A stretch of 30,074 nt of DNA from JAEYFP01 sp964566545 (GCA_964566545.1 CAZMIX010000029.1:1-30074), one strand, 5' to 3'; positions 6,614 through 14,206 are shown, counted from the stretch's first letter. The notes: generated from the sequence alone by a model not told the origin. Numbers and translations are program-made.

Positions 6614-9600
6614 ATGGATTTTTCATCTTATTTAAAACAGAGTATTATTACAGATCCACACAAATATAAGAGCTTGTATGAACCCTTGCCGTCAGATCCG
6701 GCAGACCTATTGCGAACCGTACAGGGTCTGGTCATTCATGGCGATCAGGGTAAACTTTACGGTCTTTCTTTCAGTAAACGTCAATTGGAAGAAGAACTGA
6801 TCCGCACCGTGCCGCGGATGTTGGAAAAGCTATTTCAAATTGACCAAAGTCCGCTGAATTCTATAAGGCCTCCAAAATTGCGATTGATTGGAATGTGCAG
6901 GGAGTACGCATTGCTTTTGGTATCCTTTTTACGCTACAAAGGGATTCCTGCTCGTCTTAGGGTAGGCTTTGCAAATTACTTCAAGAGCGAACTCATGTAT
7001 GAGGATCACTGGCTGCTTGAATATTACAGCTTGGAGGAACAGCGGTGGATACGGATGGACGCACAGTTGGATGAAATTCAGAAAGTACATTACGGAATTA
7101 CATTCAATACGGAAGATATGCCGTCCGATACGGGCTATCTGCTCGGAGGTCAGGCGTGGCTGCTGTGCAGGTCCGGTGAACAACATCCGGAGGATTTTGG
7201 TTACAACAAGAATTGGAAAGGCTGGCATTCCGTCAAAGGAAATCTGCTGCATGACTTTAACAGCCTGCTGGGGCTGGAGCTTCTTCCGTGGGATTTGTGG
7301 ACAGATCTTAGCACAAAAAAATACGGCGATTTAAGCAGATATGAAAAAGACCTGCTGGATGAGATGGCAGAGCTTACTGCAAACTCAAATGTTACGGAAA
7401 AGGATCTTTTGAGAGTTTTAGGCCGTCTGCCGCAGGAATACATGGAGACCATTCAATCCAAACTCAAGCTGCTTGGTGTACGGGAGCAAGCGGAGGTTGT
7501 AGGCCCGGATATGCTGGAACCAAAGTTTTCCGTACGGCCTGTACCCGAAAACTGCAATGCTCTTTTACCTGTTAAGCAGCAAAATGACGTATTACTGTTA
7601 AAAGGATGCCGGCAGAACAATTTAAAAAATATTGATGTATCCATTCCCAAAAACAAGTTGACAGTCATCACAGGTGTGAGCGGAAGCGGTAAATCATCTT
7701 TGGCTTTTGATACGATTTATGCGGAAGGAAAGCGCCGGTATCTTGATAATATGTCCAATGCCGCCAAAATGCAGGAATTAATTGAAAAACCGGATTTCGA
7801 TACGATACAGGGGCTTACCCCGACCATTGCCATTGAGCAGAAAAAAGGAAGTCAGAACCCTCGATCCACCGTAGGAACCTTGACCGGTATTATGGATCAG
7901 CTGCGAATGCTTTATGTATCAATTGGAACGCCCTATTGTCCCTACTGCGGCATTCCTGTCAGGAAAGACAGCAAAAACAAAAACCGCTGTCCGGTATGTG
8001 GAAGTCTTTTTCAGGCGCTTACCGTTTCCGCACTCAATGCCAATACCCATGCAGGAGCGTGTCATGCATGCAACGGTCTTGGCTTGTTATATGAGGTCGA
8101 CCCGGATTCCATTGTAGTCAATGAGAATCTGTCTGTACTGGATGGAGCGATTTCCTACTTTGGAAAGCTGCGGGGTAAAAAACCTACAGGAAATTGGATG
8201 CTCGGAGAGCTGTATGCCATAGCAGCCGACAGGAAAATGGACTTGGATACTCCATGGAAAGGGCTGCCGGAGGATTTTAAAAACGCAGTCCTCTACGGCA
8301 CAGGCGATAAGATCTACAGTTTTAAGTACATTTCCGGCGGCAGAGATACCGAAATCAACCGTCCCGCCGCAGGAGTAGTTACCCATATACAAAGACTTTT
8401 CCGAGAATCCAAATCGGAGGATAATCCGTGGAAGCAATATATGCGTGAGGTTCCATGCCTTACCTGTCATGGAGAACTTCTATGCCCAGAGGCCCGGTAC
8501 ACAACAATAATGGGATATCGTCTGCCGGAACTGACCCAAATGCCTATTGACCGGCTGCAGGACTGGATGTTCAGTTTACAGGGCTTACTTTCTGAAGATC
8601 AGAAAAGCAAAGCAGGAGAAGTATTGCAGGAAATTCAGACGCGGATCGCCAATCTGCTGCAGGTTGGGCTGCCGTATTTAACCTTATGCCGAACAGCTCC
8701 CACGCTTTCGGGCGGTGAGCTTCAGCGTATACGCCTGTCCAGTCAGCTCGGCAGCGATTTGATCGGACTGACCTATATTCTGGACGAACCCTCTATCGGG
8801 TTGCATCCAAGAGATCATCATCTGATGATCGATACGATTCGGAATTTAAGGGATAAAGGAAATACGGTGATTGTTGTGGAGCATGATCGGGACACCATGC
8901 TCAGTGCGGATTATATGATCGACATTGGCCTCGGAGCGGGCGTTTACGGCGGAGAGGTGGTAACGTCTGGAACGGTGGATGAAGTGAAAGAAGACCCTCT
9001 TTCGGCTACCGGTCGTTATCTGAAAGGTGAGAATGCGTGTAACTCATTAAATTACAAAACACCTCACAAATGGCTGACATTAAAAGGCTGTACGAGCAAC
9101 AATCTATAAAATGTAGATGCCCGTTTTCCGCTTCATGTGATGTGCTGTATTACCGGCGTAAGCGGTTCCGGGAAAAGCTCGTTGGTGTTTGGAACACTGA
9201 TTCCGGCGCTGGAGGAAACAATTCAGCATCAAAGGAATAGCAGCAAAGGCTACCGGTCGTTTGAGGGATATGAAACAATCGACGGCTTTGTACGGATGGA
9301 TCAAAGTCCAATCGGAAAATCCTCACGCTCAACGCCGGCAACCTATATCGGTGTGTTTGATGCAATCCGTGGGTTATATGCGAAGCAGCCGAGGGCTCTT
9401 GCATGCGGAATGTCGGAAAGCCATTTCAGCTTTAATTCCAAGGACGGGCAATGCCCTGTATGTGAGGGGCAGGGTCAGATTAAGATTGCATTTCAGTATA
9501 TGGCGGATCACTATGTCACCTGTGCGGAGTGCAAAGGCAGCCGGTATCAGGAATTTGTGCTGGAGGTGCTTTACAAGGAAAAAAGCATTGCGGACGTTTT

Positions 9601-10045
9601 GCATATGGATATTGCCGAAGCGGTTTCCTTTTTTGCTGATGTGCCGGATATTCTGCCAAAGCTGTTGCTAATGGAAGAAGTAGGGCTTTCCTATCTGAAG
9701 CTGGGGCAGAGCATTGTTACCCTGAGCGGAGGGGAAGCGCAGAGGCTGAAATTAGCCAAAGAGCTGGGCGGAAAATACAAAAAGCACATGGTTTACATTC
9801 TGGACGAACCGACTACCGGCCTGCATTTTCAAGATATTGAAAAGCTTTTACTGATTTTCAGAAAGCTGACGGATGCGGGTCATACCCTGTATATCATCGA
9901 ACATAATACGGATATTATTCGTGCTTCAGACTGGATAATAGACATTGGTCCGGAAGGAGGAACCGGCGGCGGGAAAATTGTTGCCGCAGGGAACCCGGAA
10001 GAAATCAAAAAAAATCCTGCCAGCATTACCGGCAGATATCTGTAA
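6614..10045 (+). pseudogene. Transglutaminase-like / UvrA-like ABC ATPase fusion, split by one in-frame stop
   Basis: If the TAA at 9107-9109 is ignored, this is one 1143-codon gene. Residues 1-155 form a transglutaminase-like domain with the triad Cys95 (GMCREYA), His132 (EDHW) and Asp149 (RMDAQ). A helical linker runs to about 325. The rest is UvrA-like: Walker A GVSGSGKSS at 354-362, paired CxxC zinc motifs, signature LSGGELQRIRL and Walker B ILDEPSIGLHP in half one. Half two has a second GVSGSGKSS, zinc CPVC/CAEC, LSGGEAQRLKL and ILDEPTTGLH. The roughly 110-residue UvrB-binding insertion of true UvrA is cut to about 15 residues, as in UvrA2-type resistance or damage-recognition proteins. 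The stop falls in NNL-stop-NVD, where UvrA has Lys (AAA to TAA). AGGAGGG precedes ATG 6614. The upstream fragment (831 residues) lacks the second ATP site. An MFS gene follows 11 bases later. Confidence 0.85.
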
Positions 10046-10056
10046 GGGGGAGGCCG

Positions 10057-10266
10057 ATGAAACCATCAAAAAAAGATACATGGAAGTATAAACTGACGGC
10101 CTATATGATCAGTCAGGGAATATCCCTGCCGGGGTCGTCCATCATATCGCTGGCGATTATTTGGTATGTCACATTAAGAACAGGCTCCGGCAGCATGGTT
10201 GCCGGAGTTACGGTTACGACCTTTTTGCCGCAGGCACTCATCATGCTGTACGGCGGTGCTTTGGCA
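10057..10266 (+). pseudogene. MFS efflux transporter, only the first 70 codons left
   Basis: The N-terminus (MKPSKKDTWKYKLTAYMISQ, then GSSIISLAIIWYVTL and FLPQALIMLYGGALA) is that of a 12-helix drug-efflux MFS protein. It covers helix 1 and helix 2 up to the point where the motif-A loop (GGxxADRxxRR) should begin. There the similarity stops at about 10266. The frame stays open for a while but soon runs antisense into the convergent C_GCAxxG_C_C gene. The ribosome binding site GGGGGAGG directly follows the UvrA-like gene, so the two formed one operon behind the MerR-type promoter. I infer a deletion of the remaining 330 or so codons. Confidence 0.7.
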
Positions 10267-10333
10267 GTCAGCCTGTTTATGGCATATAAAGAGCTTCCCA
10301 TTCCTCATTTTAAGCTAATTGGTTTAATATATT

Positions 10334-10801
10334 TCAAACTTCGTCAGGCGAATGCCCCTCGCTTGAAAACAGAAGCTTCTCTATTATTTCAGCAGCATCC
10401 TGAACCATTTTCGGACAGATTGTTTTCACACGTTCCGCAGCCGTTTGCCTGTCGCCGTTTACCAAGTCAATGTCTAAAAGCTTACGGCAGTTTGTCGTAG
10501 TGTTTCTTTCTTCAAATAACTGAGCAAATTCTTTCACTAAAGCATATGTTTTTTCCTTAGCCAGATTATCTTCCTTCGAAAACATGCCGTATTTTAACCC
10601 TATAAGCAGATAAGCTCCCGACACAGCACCGCATGTTTCCTGAAGCCTGCCCATTCCGGCCCCAAGACCGCAGGCAATTTGCAGGGCAGTCTTTTTGTCT
10701 AAGCCAAGCTCCTCGCAGTACGTAGACAGTATGGCCTGAGAACAGTTGAAACCGTCGTTAAAGCAAGCCACGGCGTTTTGGATTTTACTTTGATTCTTCA
10801 T
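10334..10801 (-). CDS. C_GCAxxG_C_C family putative redox protein
   Basis: A 155-residue soluble protein of the C_GCAxxG_C_C family, found mainly in strict anaerobes and presumed redox-active or metal/corrinoid-related. Its conserved cysteines are visible: GFNCSQAIL, IACGLGAGMG, ETCGAVSGAYLLIG (the core CGAxxG), NCRKLL and TICPKMV. Two further upstream starts exist, but GGAGG nine bases before the ATG at 10801 fixes this one. It is the last gene of the arsR-hgcA-hgcB operon, 19 bases after hgcB. The tight spacing suggests a role tied to HgcAB, for example electron supply, thiol transfer or cofactor handling; that role is my inference. Its 3' end faces the truncated MFS gene, with no clear terminator. 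Confidence 0.85.
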   Translation of the reverse strand: MKNQSKIQNAVACFNDGFNCSQAILSTYCEELGLDKKTALQIACGLGAGMGRLQETCGAVSGAYLLIGLKYGMFSKEDNLAKEKTYALVKEFAQLFEERNTTTNCRKLLDIDLVNGDRQTAAERVKTICPKMVQDAAEIIEKLLFSSEGHSPDEV

Positions 10802-10820
10802 TATGAATTCCTCCTTCGTT

Positions 10821-11114
10821 TTAGCAACACTCCCCACCGCCTGAACAATCACAGTTCGGCTCACTTCCAGTAAGCCAGCCCATAATCACGGCGGCAGCGC
10901 ATCCCACTCCAGCGTCAACAGTGATAGCGTTTGCAGGACAGTTTATCGCGCAAGCACCACACTCCATACACCGGTCTTTGTCTTTTATCCGCACGTTTCT
11001 TTCGCCTGGTTTGAACACCCCATGCGGGCAAACCTCCGCGCATCTTCCGCAGCCGATACATTTTTCGGCTGATAGATTCAGAGTAGCGACATTTTTCAAA
11101 TATTTATGCTTCAT
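10821..11114 (-). CDS. hgcB: HgcB, 2[4Fe-4S] ferredoxin of mercury methylation
   Basis: A 97-residue ferredoxin that, in known methylators, reduces the corrinoid of HgcA so it can accept and transfer a methyl group to Hg(II). Two CxxCxxCxxxCP motifs bind two 4Fe-4S clusters: Cys19, 22, 25, 29 and Cys49, 52, 55, 59. After the second comes the HgcB-specific stretch GVGCAAAVIMGWLTG with lone Cys72, equivalent to the strictly conserved Cys73 of the family. A C-terminal tail ends in the vicinal pair Cys96-Cys97, with an extra CDC just before. A ribosome binding site (GGAGGG) overlaps the end of hgcA, whose stop is 12 bases upstream. These features distinguish it from ordinary 8Fe-8S ferredoxins. 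Confidence 0.9.
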   Translation of the reverse strand: MKHKYLKNVATLNLSAEKCIGCGRCAEVCPHGVFKPGERNVRIKDKDRCMECGACAINCPANAITVDAGVGCAAAVIMGWLTGSEPNCDCSGGGECC

Positions 11115-11126
11115 AACGCCCTCCTA

Positions 11127-12221
11127 TTAAGCCAACAGGCTCTTTATCAACACCAGTACAATTCCTGCGACGGAGGAAAGCGCAAGGAAGGGCACCGCCG
11201 CTTTCATTTCCTTGATAACGCCGGAAAAGGAAGTGTATGTTGACGAGCCGGTGAAATTCATCGCCAGATACGCCGACAAGGACGGCAGCACCAGCAGATA
11301 ACCTATGGCAAGAAGCAAAAACTCAGGTGCAAGCCAGCCGTTTCGCCAAACAAACCATGCTGTCCAAAGAAACCCCAGCAGCCAGCCCTTCCATGCGAAC
11401 GCCCTGCCGGGAATAAAGGGAAGAAGCACAGGCGTAATGACAGTTCCCGTTACCACAGCGCCCGCATAAGCAATGAAATCCGCCGGCCCAAATGGCCTTG
11501 CAGCAAACAAGTTTATCAGGAACAATACTCCGCAAACAAGGAGTGAATTTTTTGCCGCCGTAGCCAGTTCAACAGGAGTAAGAACCAACCTATCCCATGC
11601 CGTAAATTTCACGGTGCGCATTTCTTCTGTGGCCTTATAGCCGGAAACAATGAAAGCCATTATATCTTTTGCCTTCACAGGGCCATAAACAACCGAAAAC
11701 CCGGTTTGTTTGGTCACTTCATGGGCGCTCACACCGGGAGCTCCCAACTGCGGTAAAATCAATGTCCTATGCGATACGATTTCAAACAGTCTTATTTTTG
11801 ATATGCGGGCCACCAGTTCATCGGTTCCGAACGTTCCTTTACCAGCGGCGCACCAGACATTGATACCCTTTGTATCCAGTATCACAATCCAGCAGTCCAG
11901 CCCTGAAAGTTCTTTTCGCAAGGTATCAAATGTCAGCTTGTAGTTTGCGCTGACCAGCACGGGGGACGATTGATCGGGATTGCCCACAGCGTAAAGCCCC
12001 GGATTGATTTTATAATCCATCCGTCCGATACCCCAGCGCACTTTCCAAGCGCCAAGAATATCCTTGATAGTCAGGTTTGTTGAAACCACAGGAACGCCGC
12101 CACAAGGAGTATGGATTTCATCCGTTACCCATTTATCCTTTTCGCTATACGGCGTTATGAGTTCCCCGGCACAGCAGCCACCGGCACAACAGCAGCAGGA
12201 TTTTTCATTACCCATTTTCAT
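11127..12221 (-). CDS. hgcA: HgcA, mercury-methylating corrinoid protein
   Basis: Membrane-anchored corrinoid protein that donates a methyl group to Hg(II), giving methylmercury, together with HgcB. Of 364 residues, about 20-190 form the cobalamin-binding domain related to the acetyl-CoA pathway CFeSP. It carries the diagnostic cap-helix motif NVWCAAGKGTFGT, whose Cys124 is the expected lower axial cobalt ligand. The C-terminal part (about 215-364) holds five hydrophobic segments (NSLLVCGVLFLINLF through IVLVLIKSLLA), as in known HgcA. Odd feature: the first 20 residues carry a cysteine cluster, CCCCAGGCC, not part of the family core. Starts GTG 12224, ATG 12221 and ATG 12215 are all possible; GGGGG at 12226-12230 suits the ATGs. 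It overlaps the arsR stop. Activity is not provable from sequence. Confidence 0.9.
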   Translation of the reverse strand: MKMGNEKSCCCCAGGCCAGELITPYSEKDKWVTDEIHTPCGGVPVVSTNLTIKDILGAWKVRWGIGRMDYKINPGLYAVGNPDQSSPVLVSANYKLTFDTLRKELSGLDCWIVILDTKGINVWCAAGKGTFGTDELVARISKIRLFEIVSHRTLILPQLGAPGVSAHEVTKQTGFSVVYGPVKAKDIMAFIVSGYKATEEMRTVKFTAWDRLVLTPVELATAAKNSLLVCGVLFLINLFAARPFGPADFIAYAGAVVTGTVITPVLLPFIPGRAFAWKGWLLGFLWTAWFVWRNGWLAPEFLLLAIGYLLVLPSLSAYLAMNFTGSSTYTSFSGVIKEMKAAVPFLALSSVAGIVLVLIKSLLA

Positions 12222-12543
12222 CACACCCCCTGCAGCAATTTGTCGCCTCCTTGCAGATACAGTTCTCTTTATCGGATATTATGTCACAGAAAAATTGCTT
12301 TGTTCTGCTGACGGTATCCGCATCCAGTGAGTAGTACGTCCATTTGCCTTTCTCTCTGCCTTTGACAAGCCCGCACTCACACAAGAGCTTCATGTGATGA
12401 GACAGCGTGGACTGGGACATTTCAAATTTTTCTAAAATCATGCAGGCGCAAAGCTCACCGCAAGAGAGCATATCCACAATCATAGCTCTTTTGGGGTCCC
12501 CCAGCGCCTTAAACACTTTTGTATATTCCAAATACTTTTCCAT
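12208..12543 (-). CDS. arsR: ArsR-family metalloregulator
   Basis: A 111-residue winged-helix repressor of the ArsR/SmtB family. Metalloid release is expected at the alpha-3 site: SCGELCACMILEKF places Cys32 and Cys34 exactly as in E. coli ArsR; its third ligand Cys37 is replaced by Leu, while Cys28 is available nearby. The DNA-recognition helix is SQSTLSHHMKLLCECGLV and the wing is KGREKGKWTYYSL. A C-terminal tail adds six more cysteines (FFCDI, ENCICKEATNCCRGC), which is unusual and suggests extra metal binding. GAGGTG precedes the ATG. It is the first gene of the operon and its end overlaps the start of hgcA, so it probably represses its own operon. An operator overlaps the promoter just upstream. 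Confidence 0.92.
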   Translation of the reverse strand: MEKYLEYTKVFKALGDPKRAMIVDMLSCGELCACMILEKFEMSQSTLSHHMKLLCECGLVKGREKGKWTYYSLDADTVSRTKQFFCDIISDKENCICKEATNCCRGCDENG

Positions 12544-12566
12544 ATCAACACCTCAAATCTATAATC

Positions 12567-12607
12567 TTCGATATGAATATTATATACATCAAATCGAAAA
12601 GTGTCAA
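12567..12607 (-). promoter_or_regulatory. Promoter and ArsR-type operator of the arsR-hgcAB operon
   Basis: Read on the minus strand, TTGACA (12607-12602) and TATAAT (12584-12579) are exactly 17 bases apart, a full-consensus promoter. An imperfect dyad, TTCGAT-T-TGA (arm 12598-12585) against TTCGAT-A-TGA on the opposite strand (arm 12567-12579), covers the spacer, -10 box and start point. That is where an ArsR repressor would block polymerase. Confidence 0.75.
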
Positions 12608-12924
12608 TGTGAAAGTCACGCACACAGGAAATACAATTTCCGTAGCACAAAGACTTAAAAAGAAGTTAGCGGTTTCTGGACATTCAGTATCCATTCAAAG
12701 GGTATCGGCGGTTAATGATGAAGAAATCAATATTCAAAAAATTTGCCTGCTTTTTGATGCAACAATTGCCGTACACTTGGATGGGCGGAAAGCGTGCGCT
12801 CAGGCAGATGATCAGAATTTTCCAAAACAAGGGAGTAAGTCTTTATGAAACAGGTATCGTTAATTGGTCAGATGCTGAAAAGCTTGAAAGGTTAATTGAA
12901 TCACTGCCTCATTTCCTAATATAA
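12603..12924 (+). pseudogene. Flavodoxin-family protein, deleted and frameshifted
   Basis: Two pieces of one flavodoxin lie in different frames. The first (about 12603-12735) has the FMN phosphate-binding loop THTGNT followed by ISVAQRLKKKLAVSGHSVSIQRV. The second (about 12735-12924) reads ACFLMQQLPYTWMGGKRALR, then a helix, then GVSLYETGIVNWSD and a proper stop. The middle of the fold (some 60-80 residues) is missing, and the usual beta strand before THTGNT is degraded where the arsR promoter starts. No ribosome binding site is seen. Flavodoxins are low-potential electron carriers. The decayed gene is back to back with arsR, so the metal operon may have arrived here by a rearrangement that clipped it. 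Confidence 0.65.
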
Positions 12925-12960
12925 CAAAATTATATGTGCAACTGCGCACACAAAACAAAA
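12913..12960 (+). repeat. Intergenic repeat, copy 2
   Basis: Second copy of the element at 10-56, in the same orientation. Here it overlaps the stop codon of the flavodoxin remnant. A hairpin again follows: ACACAAA (12948-12954) pairs with TTTGTGT (12987-12993), with GCAC/GTGC inside. Sequence inside the hairpin differs between the copies while the fold is kept. Confidence 0.5.
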
Positions 12961-13055
12961 TGCACCCCACAAAGTGAAGTGCGCGGTTTGTGTCCAGCTT
13001 CAAGCTGGTGCCCTGTTCAGTCAAAAATCTAAAAATTAGTTCGCTTATTAGCACA

Positions 13056-13973
13056 TTATGCAGATTTTGTGCAACTGTCAATCCACTCAAGGCCGTCATG
13101 AATCAGATTTGGTTCAGTCAAGTGGATATAGTGTCCGCTGTTTTGGGCCTGAATGTATTTGCTTTTGCTGCTGAATGTCAGGTATTCCTTCATCAGTGAC
13201 TGCCAGAGATCTTCAATTTTTGTTGCAAAATCTACGCTGGTACGCCCGAACTTCACAATTTCTTTTATAGAAAATTCACTCGTGTGCGTGATCAAAACAA
13301 GCGGGATATCCGGAAAGTCCAATTTTTCTTTTAAAGGCTCAACAATTTCTTCCTCATGCGCCAATCTATACTCCTCCAAAGCCGAGGTGTATATGGATGA
13401 TTGAGTGATCGCCAACAAAATATAGTCAGAAGCATCCTTTGAAAAATCCTTATAGTAATAAAATGGCGGAGCCTTTTTCATGACTGCCTTTATTAAAAAA
13501 CTAAGATGAAGCTTTGCCAGTTTACTCATAACGACCAGATTACTTGTCTTGTCGAATCCACTCTTTTTCTGTTCTTCCGGCGTTAATAATGTTTTATATT
13601 TATTATCATTGGCAGAAAGGGGATCAATCAGCAATATACCTTTTACCATATTTGGATAGAGACGTATAAATTGCTGTGCATACAATCCACCTTGCGAATG
13701 CGCTAAAAGCGTAATCTGCTCCTCGCAATTAAGTTGCTTTAAAAGCGTATGTAGCTCTCTTGCGATATTTTGAGGTGTGCGTTGAGCTGCGGTATTGCGA
13801 CTTCGTTCATAGAGCAAAACGGTATATTTCGCGGAGAACATTTCTGCAATATGCCACCATTCACCAGCGGTTGCGCCCAGCCCGATTTCTATCACCAGAT
13901 TGATTTTTCCACATCCAAATATTTGATAGGTCTGATGATTGCCACCTGAACTCTTATTTTGTATTTGTAGCAT
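13056..13973 (-). CDS. Alpha/beta hydrolase
   Basis: A 305-residue single-domain alpha/beta-fold hydrolase. The nucleophile elbow is LLAHSQGGLYAQQF (Ser in H-S-Q-G-G) and the catalytic His lies in NSGHYIHLTEP near the C-terminus. An acidic residue follows the strand before it, and the oxyanion region is VIEIGLGATAGEWWHIAEMF. No signal peptide or membrane segment is seen, so it is cytoplasmic. The open frame starts earlier, but GAGGGGGG at 13985-13992 and the normal family N-terminus point to the ATG at 13973. The substrate is unknown; such genes may be esterases, lipases or thioesterases. It stands alone between the flavodoxin remnant and tRNA-Val and is more A+T-rich than the flanking housekeeping genes. 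Confidence 0.85.
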   Translation of the reverse strand: MLQIQNKSSGGNHQTYQIFGCGKINLVIEIGLGATAGEWWHIAEMFSAKYTVLLYERSRNTAAQRTPQNIARELHTLLKQLNCEEQITLLAHSQGGLYAQQFIRLYPNMVKGILLIDPLSANDNKYKTLLTPEEQKKSGFDKTSNLVVMSKLAKLHLSFLIKAVMKKAPPFYYYKDFSKDASDYILLAITQSSIYTSALEEYRLAHEEEIVEPLKEKLDFPDIPLVLITHTSEFSIKEIVKFGRTSVDFATKIEDLWQSLMKEYLTFSSKSKYIQAQNSGHYIHLTEPNLIHDGLEWIDSCTKSA

Positions 13974-14019
13974 AATACAGTTAGCCCCCCTCTTCGTTAA
14001 ATATAAACAATTAAAAATG

Positions 14020-14042
14020 ATTATATCACAAATCTTACCATA
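14020..14042 (-). promoter_or_regulatory. Possible promoter of the alpha/beta hydrolase
   Basis: On the minus strand a consensus TATAAT (14025-14020) lies about 47 bases before the start codon. The box 17 bases further upstream is only a weak match (TTTATA), so the call is tentative. Confidence 0.4.
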
Positions 14043-14050
14043 TATAAACA

Positions 14051-14092
14051 AAAAATCCATGTGACAGTTCGAATCTTGTCACATGGATTTTT
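14051..14092 (-). terminator. Terminator after tRNA-Val
   Basis: A 15-bp perfect stem, 14051-14065 with 14078-14092, has A5 and T5 ends, lies three bases past the tRNA 3' end and could act in both directions. Its loop contains TTCGAA, resembling a tRNA T loop; it may derive from tRNA sequence, or this may be chance. Confidence 0.85.
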
Positions 14093-14095
14093 CTA

Positions 14096-14168
14096 TGGAG
14101 ACAACTGGACTTGAACCAGCGACCTCTTGCTTGTCGAGCAAGCGCTCTCCCGGCTGAGCTATACCTCC
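14096..14168 (-). tRNA. tRNA-Val (anticodon GAC), with C at position 33
   Basis: Read on the minus strand: acceptor GGAGGTA with TGTCTCC (one G-T and one T-G wobble), D arm GCTC-AGCCGGGA-GAGC, anticodon stem CTTGC/GCAAG, T arm GCTGG-TTCAAGT-CCAGT, discriminator A, no CCA. The anticodon loop is TCGACAA, giving anticodon GAC but C instead of the near-universal T at position 33. It bounds the accessory region on the right. Confidence 0.9.
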
Positions 14169-14177
14169 ATGCTACGG

Positions 14178-14206
14178 ATTATAACATGAACACGTGTGAT
14201 ACACAA
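14178..14206 (-). promoter_or_regulatory. Promoter of tRNA-Val
   Basis: On the minus strand TTGTGT (14206-14201) and TATAAT (14183-14178) are separated by 17 bases, ten bases before the tRNA 5' end. Confidence 0.7.

Noticed and set aside
10267..10500. Continuation of the MFS frame beyond 10266
   Set aside because: The sequence no longer resembles a transporter, and from 10334 it runs antisense to the C_GCAxxG_C_C gene.
14066..14077. A T-loop-like TTCGAA in the terminator loop after tRNA-Val, as a possible second tRNA
   Set aside because: No acceptor, D or anticodon arms surround it, and the 15-bp stem with A/T ends is a terminator.
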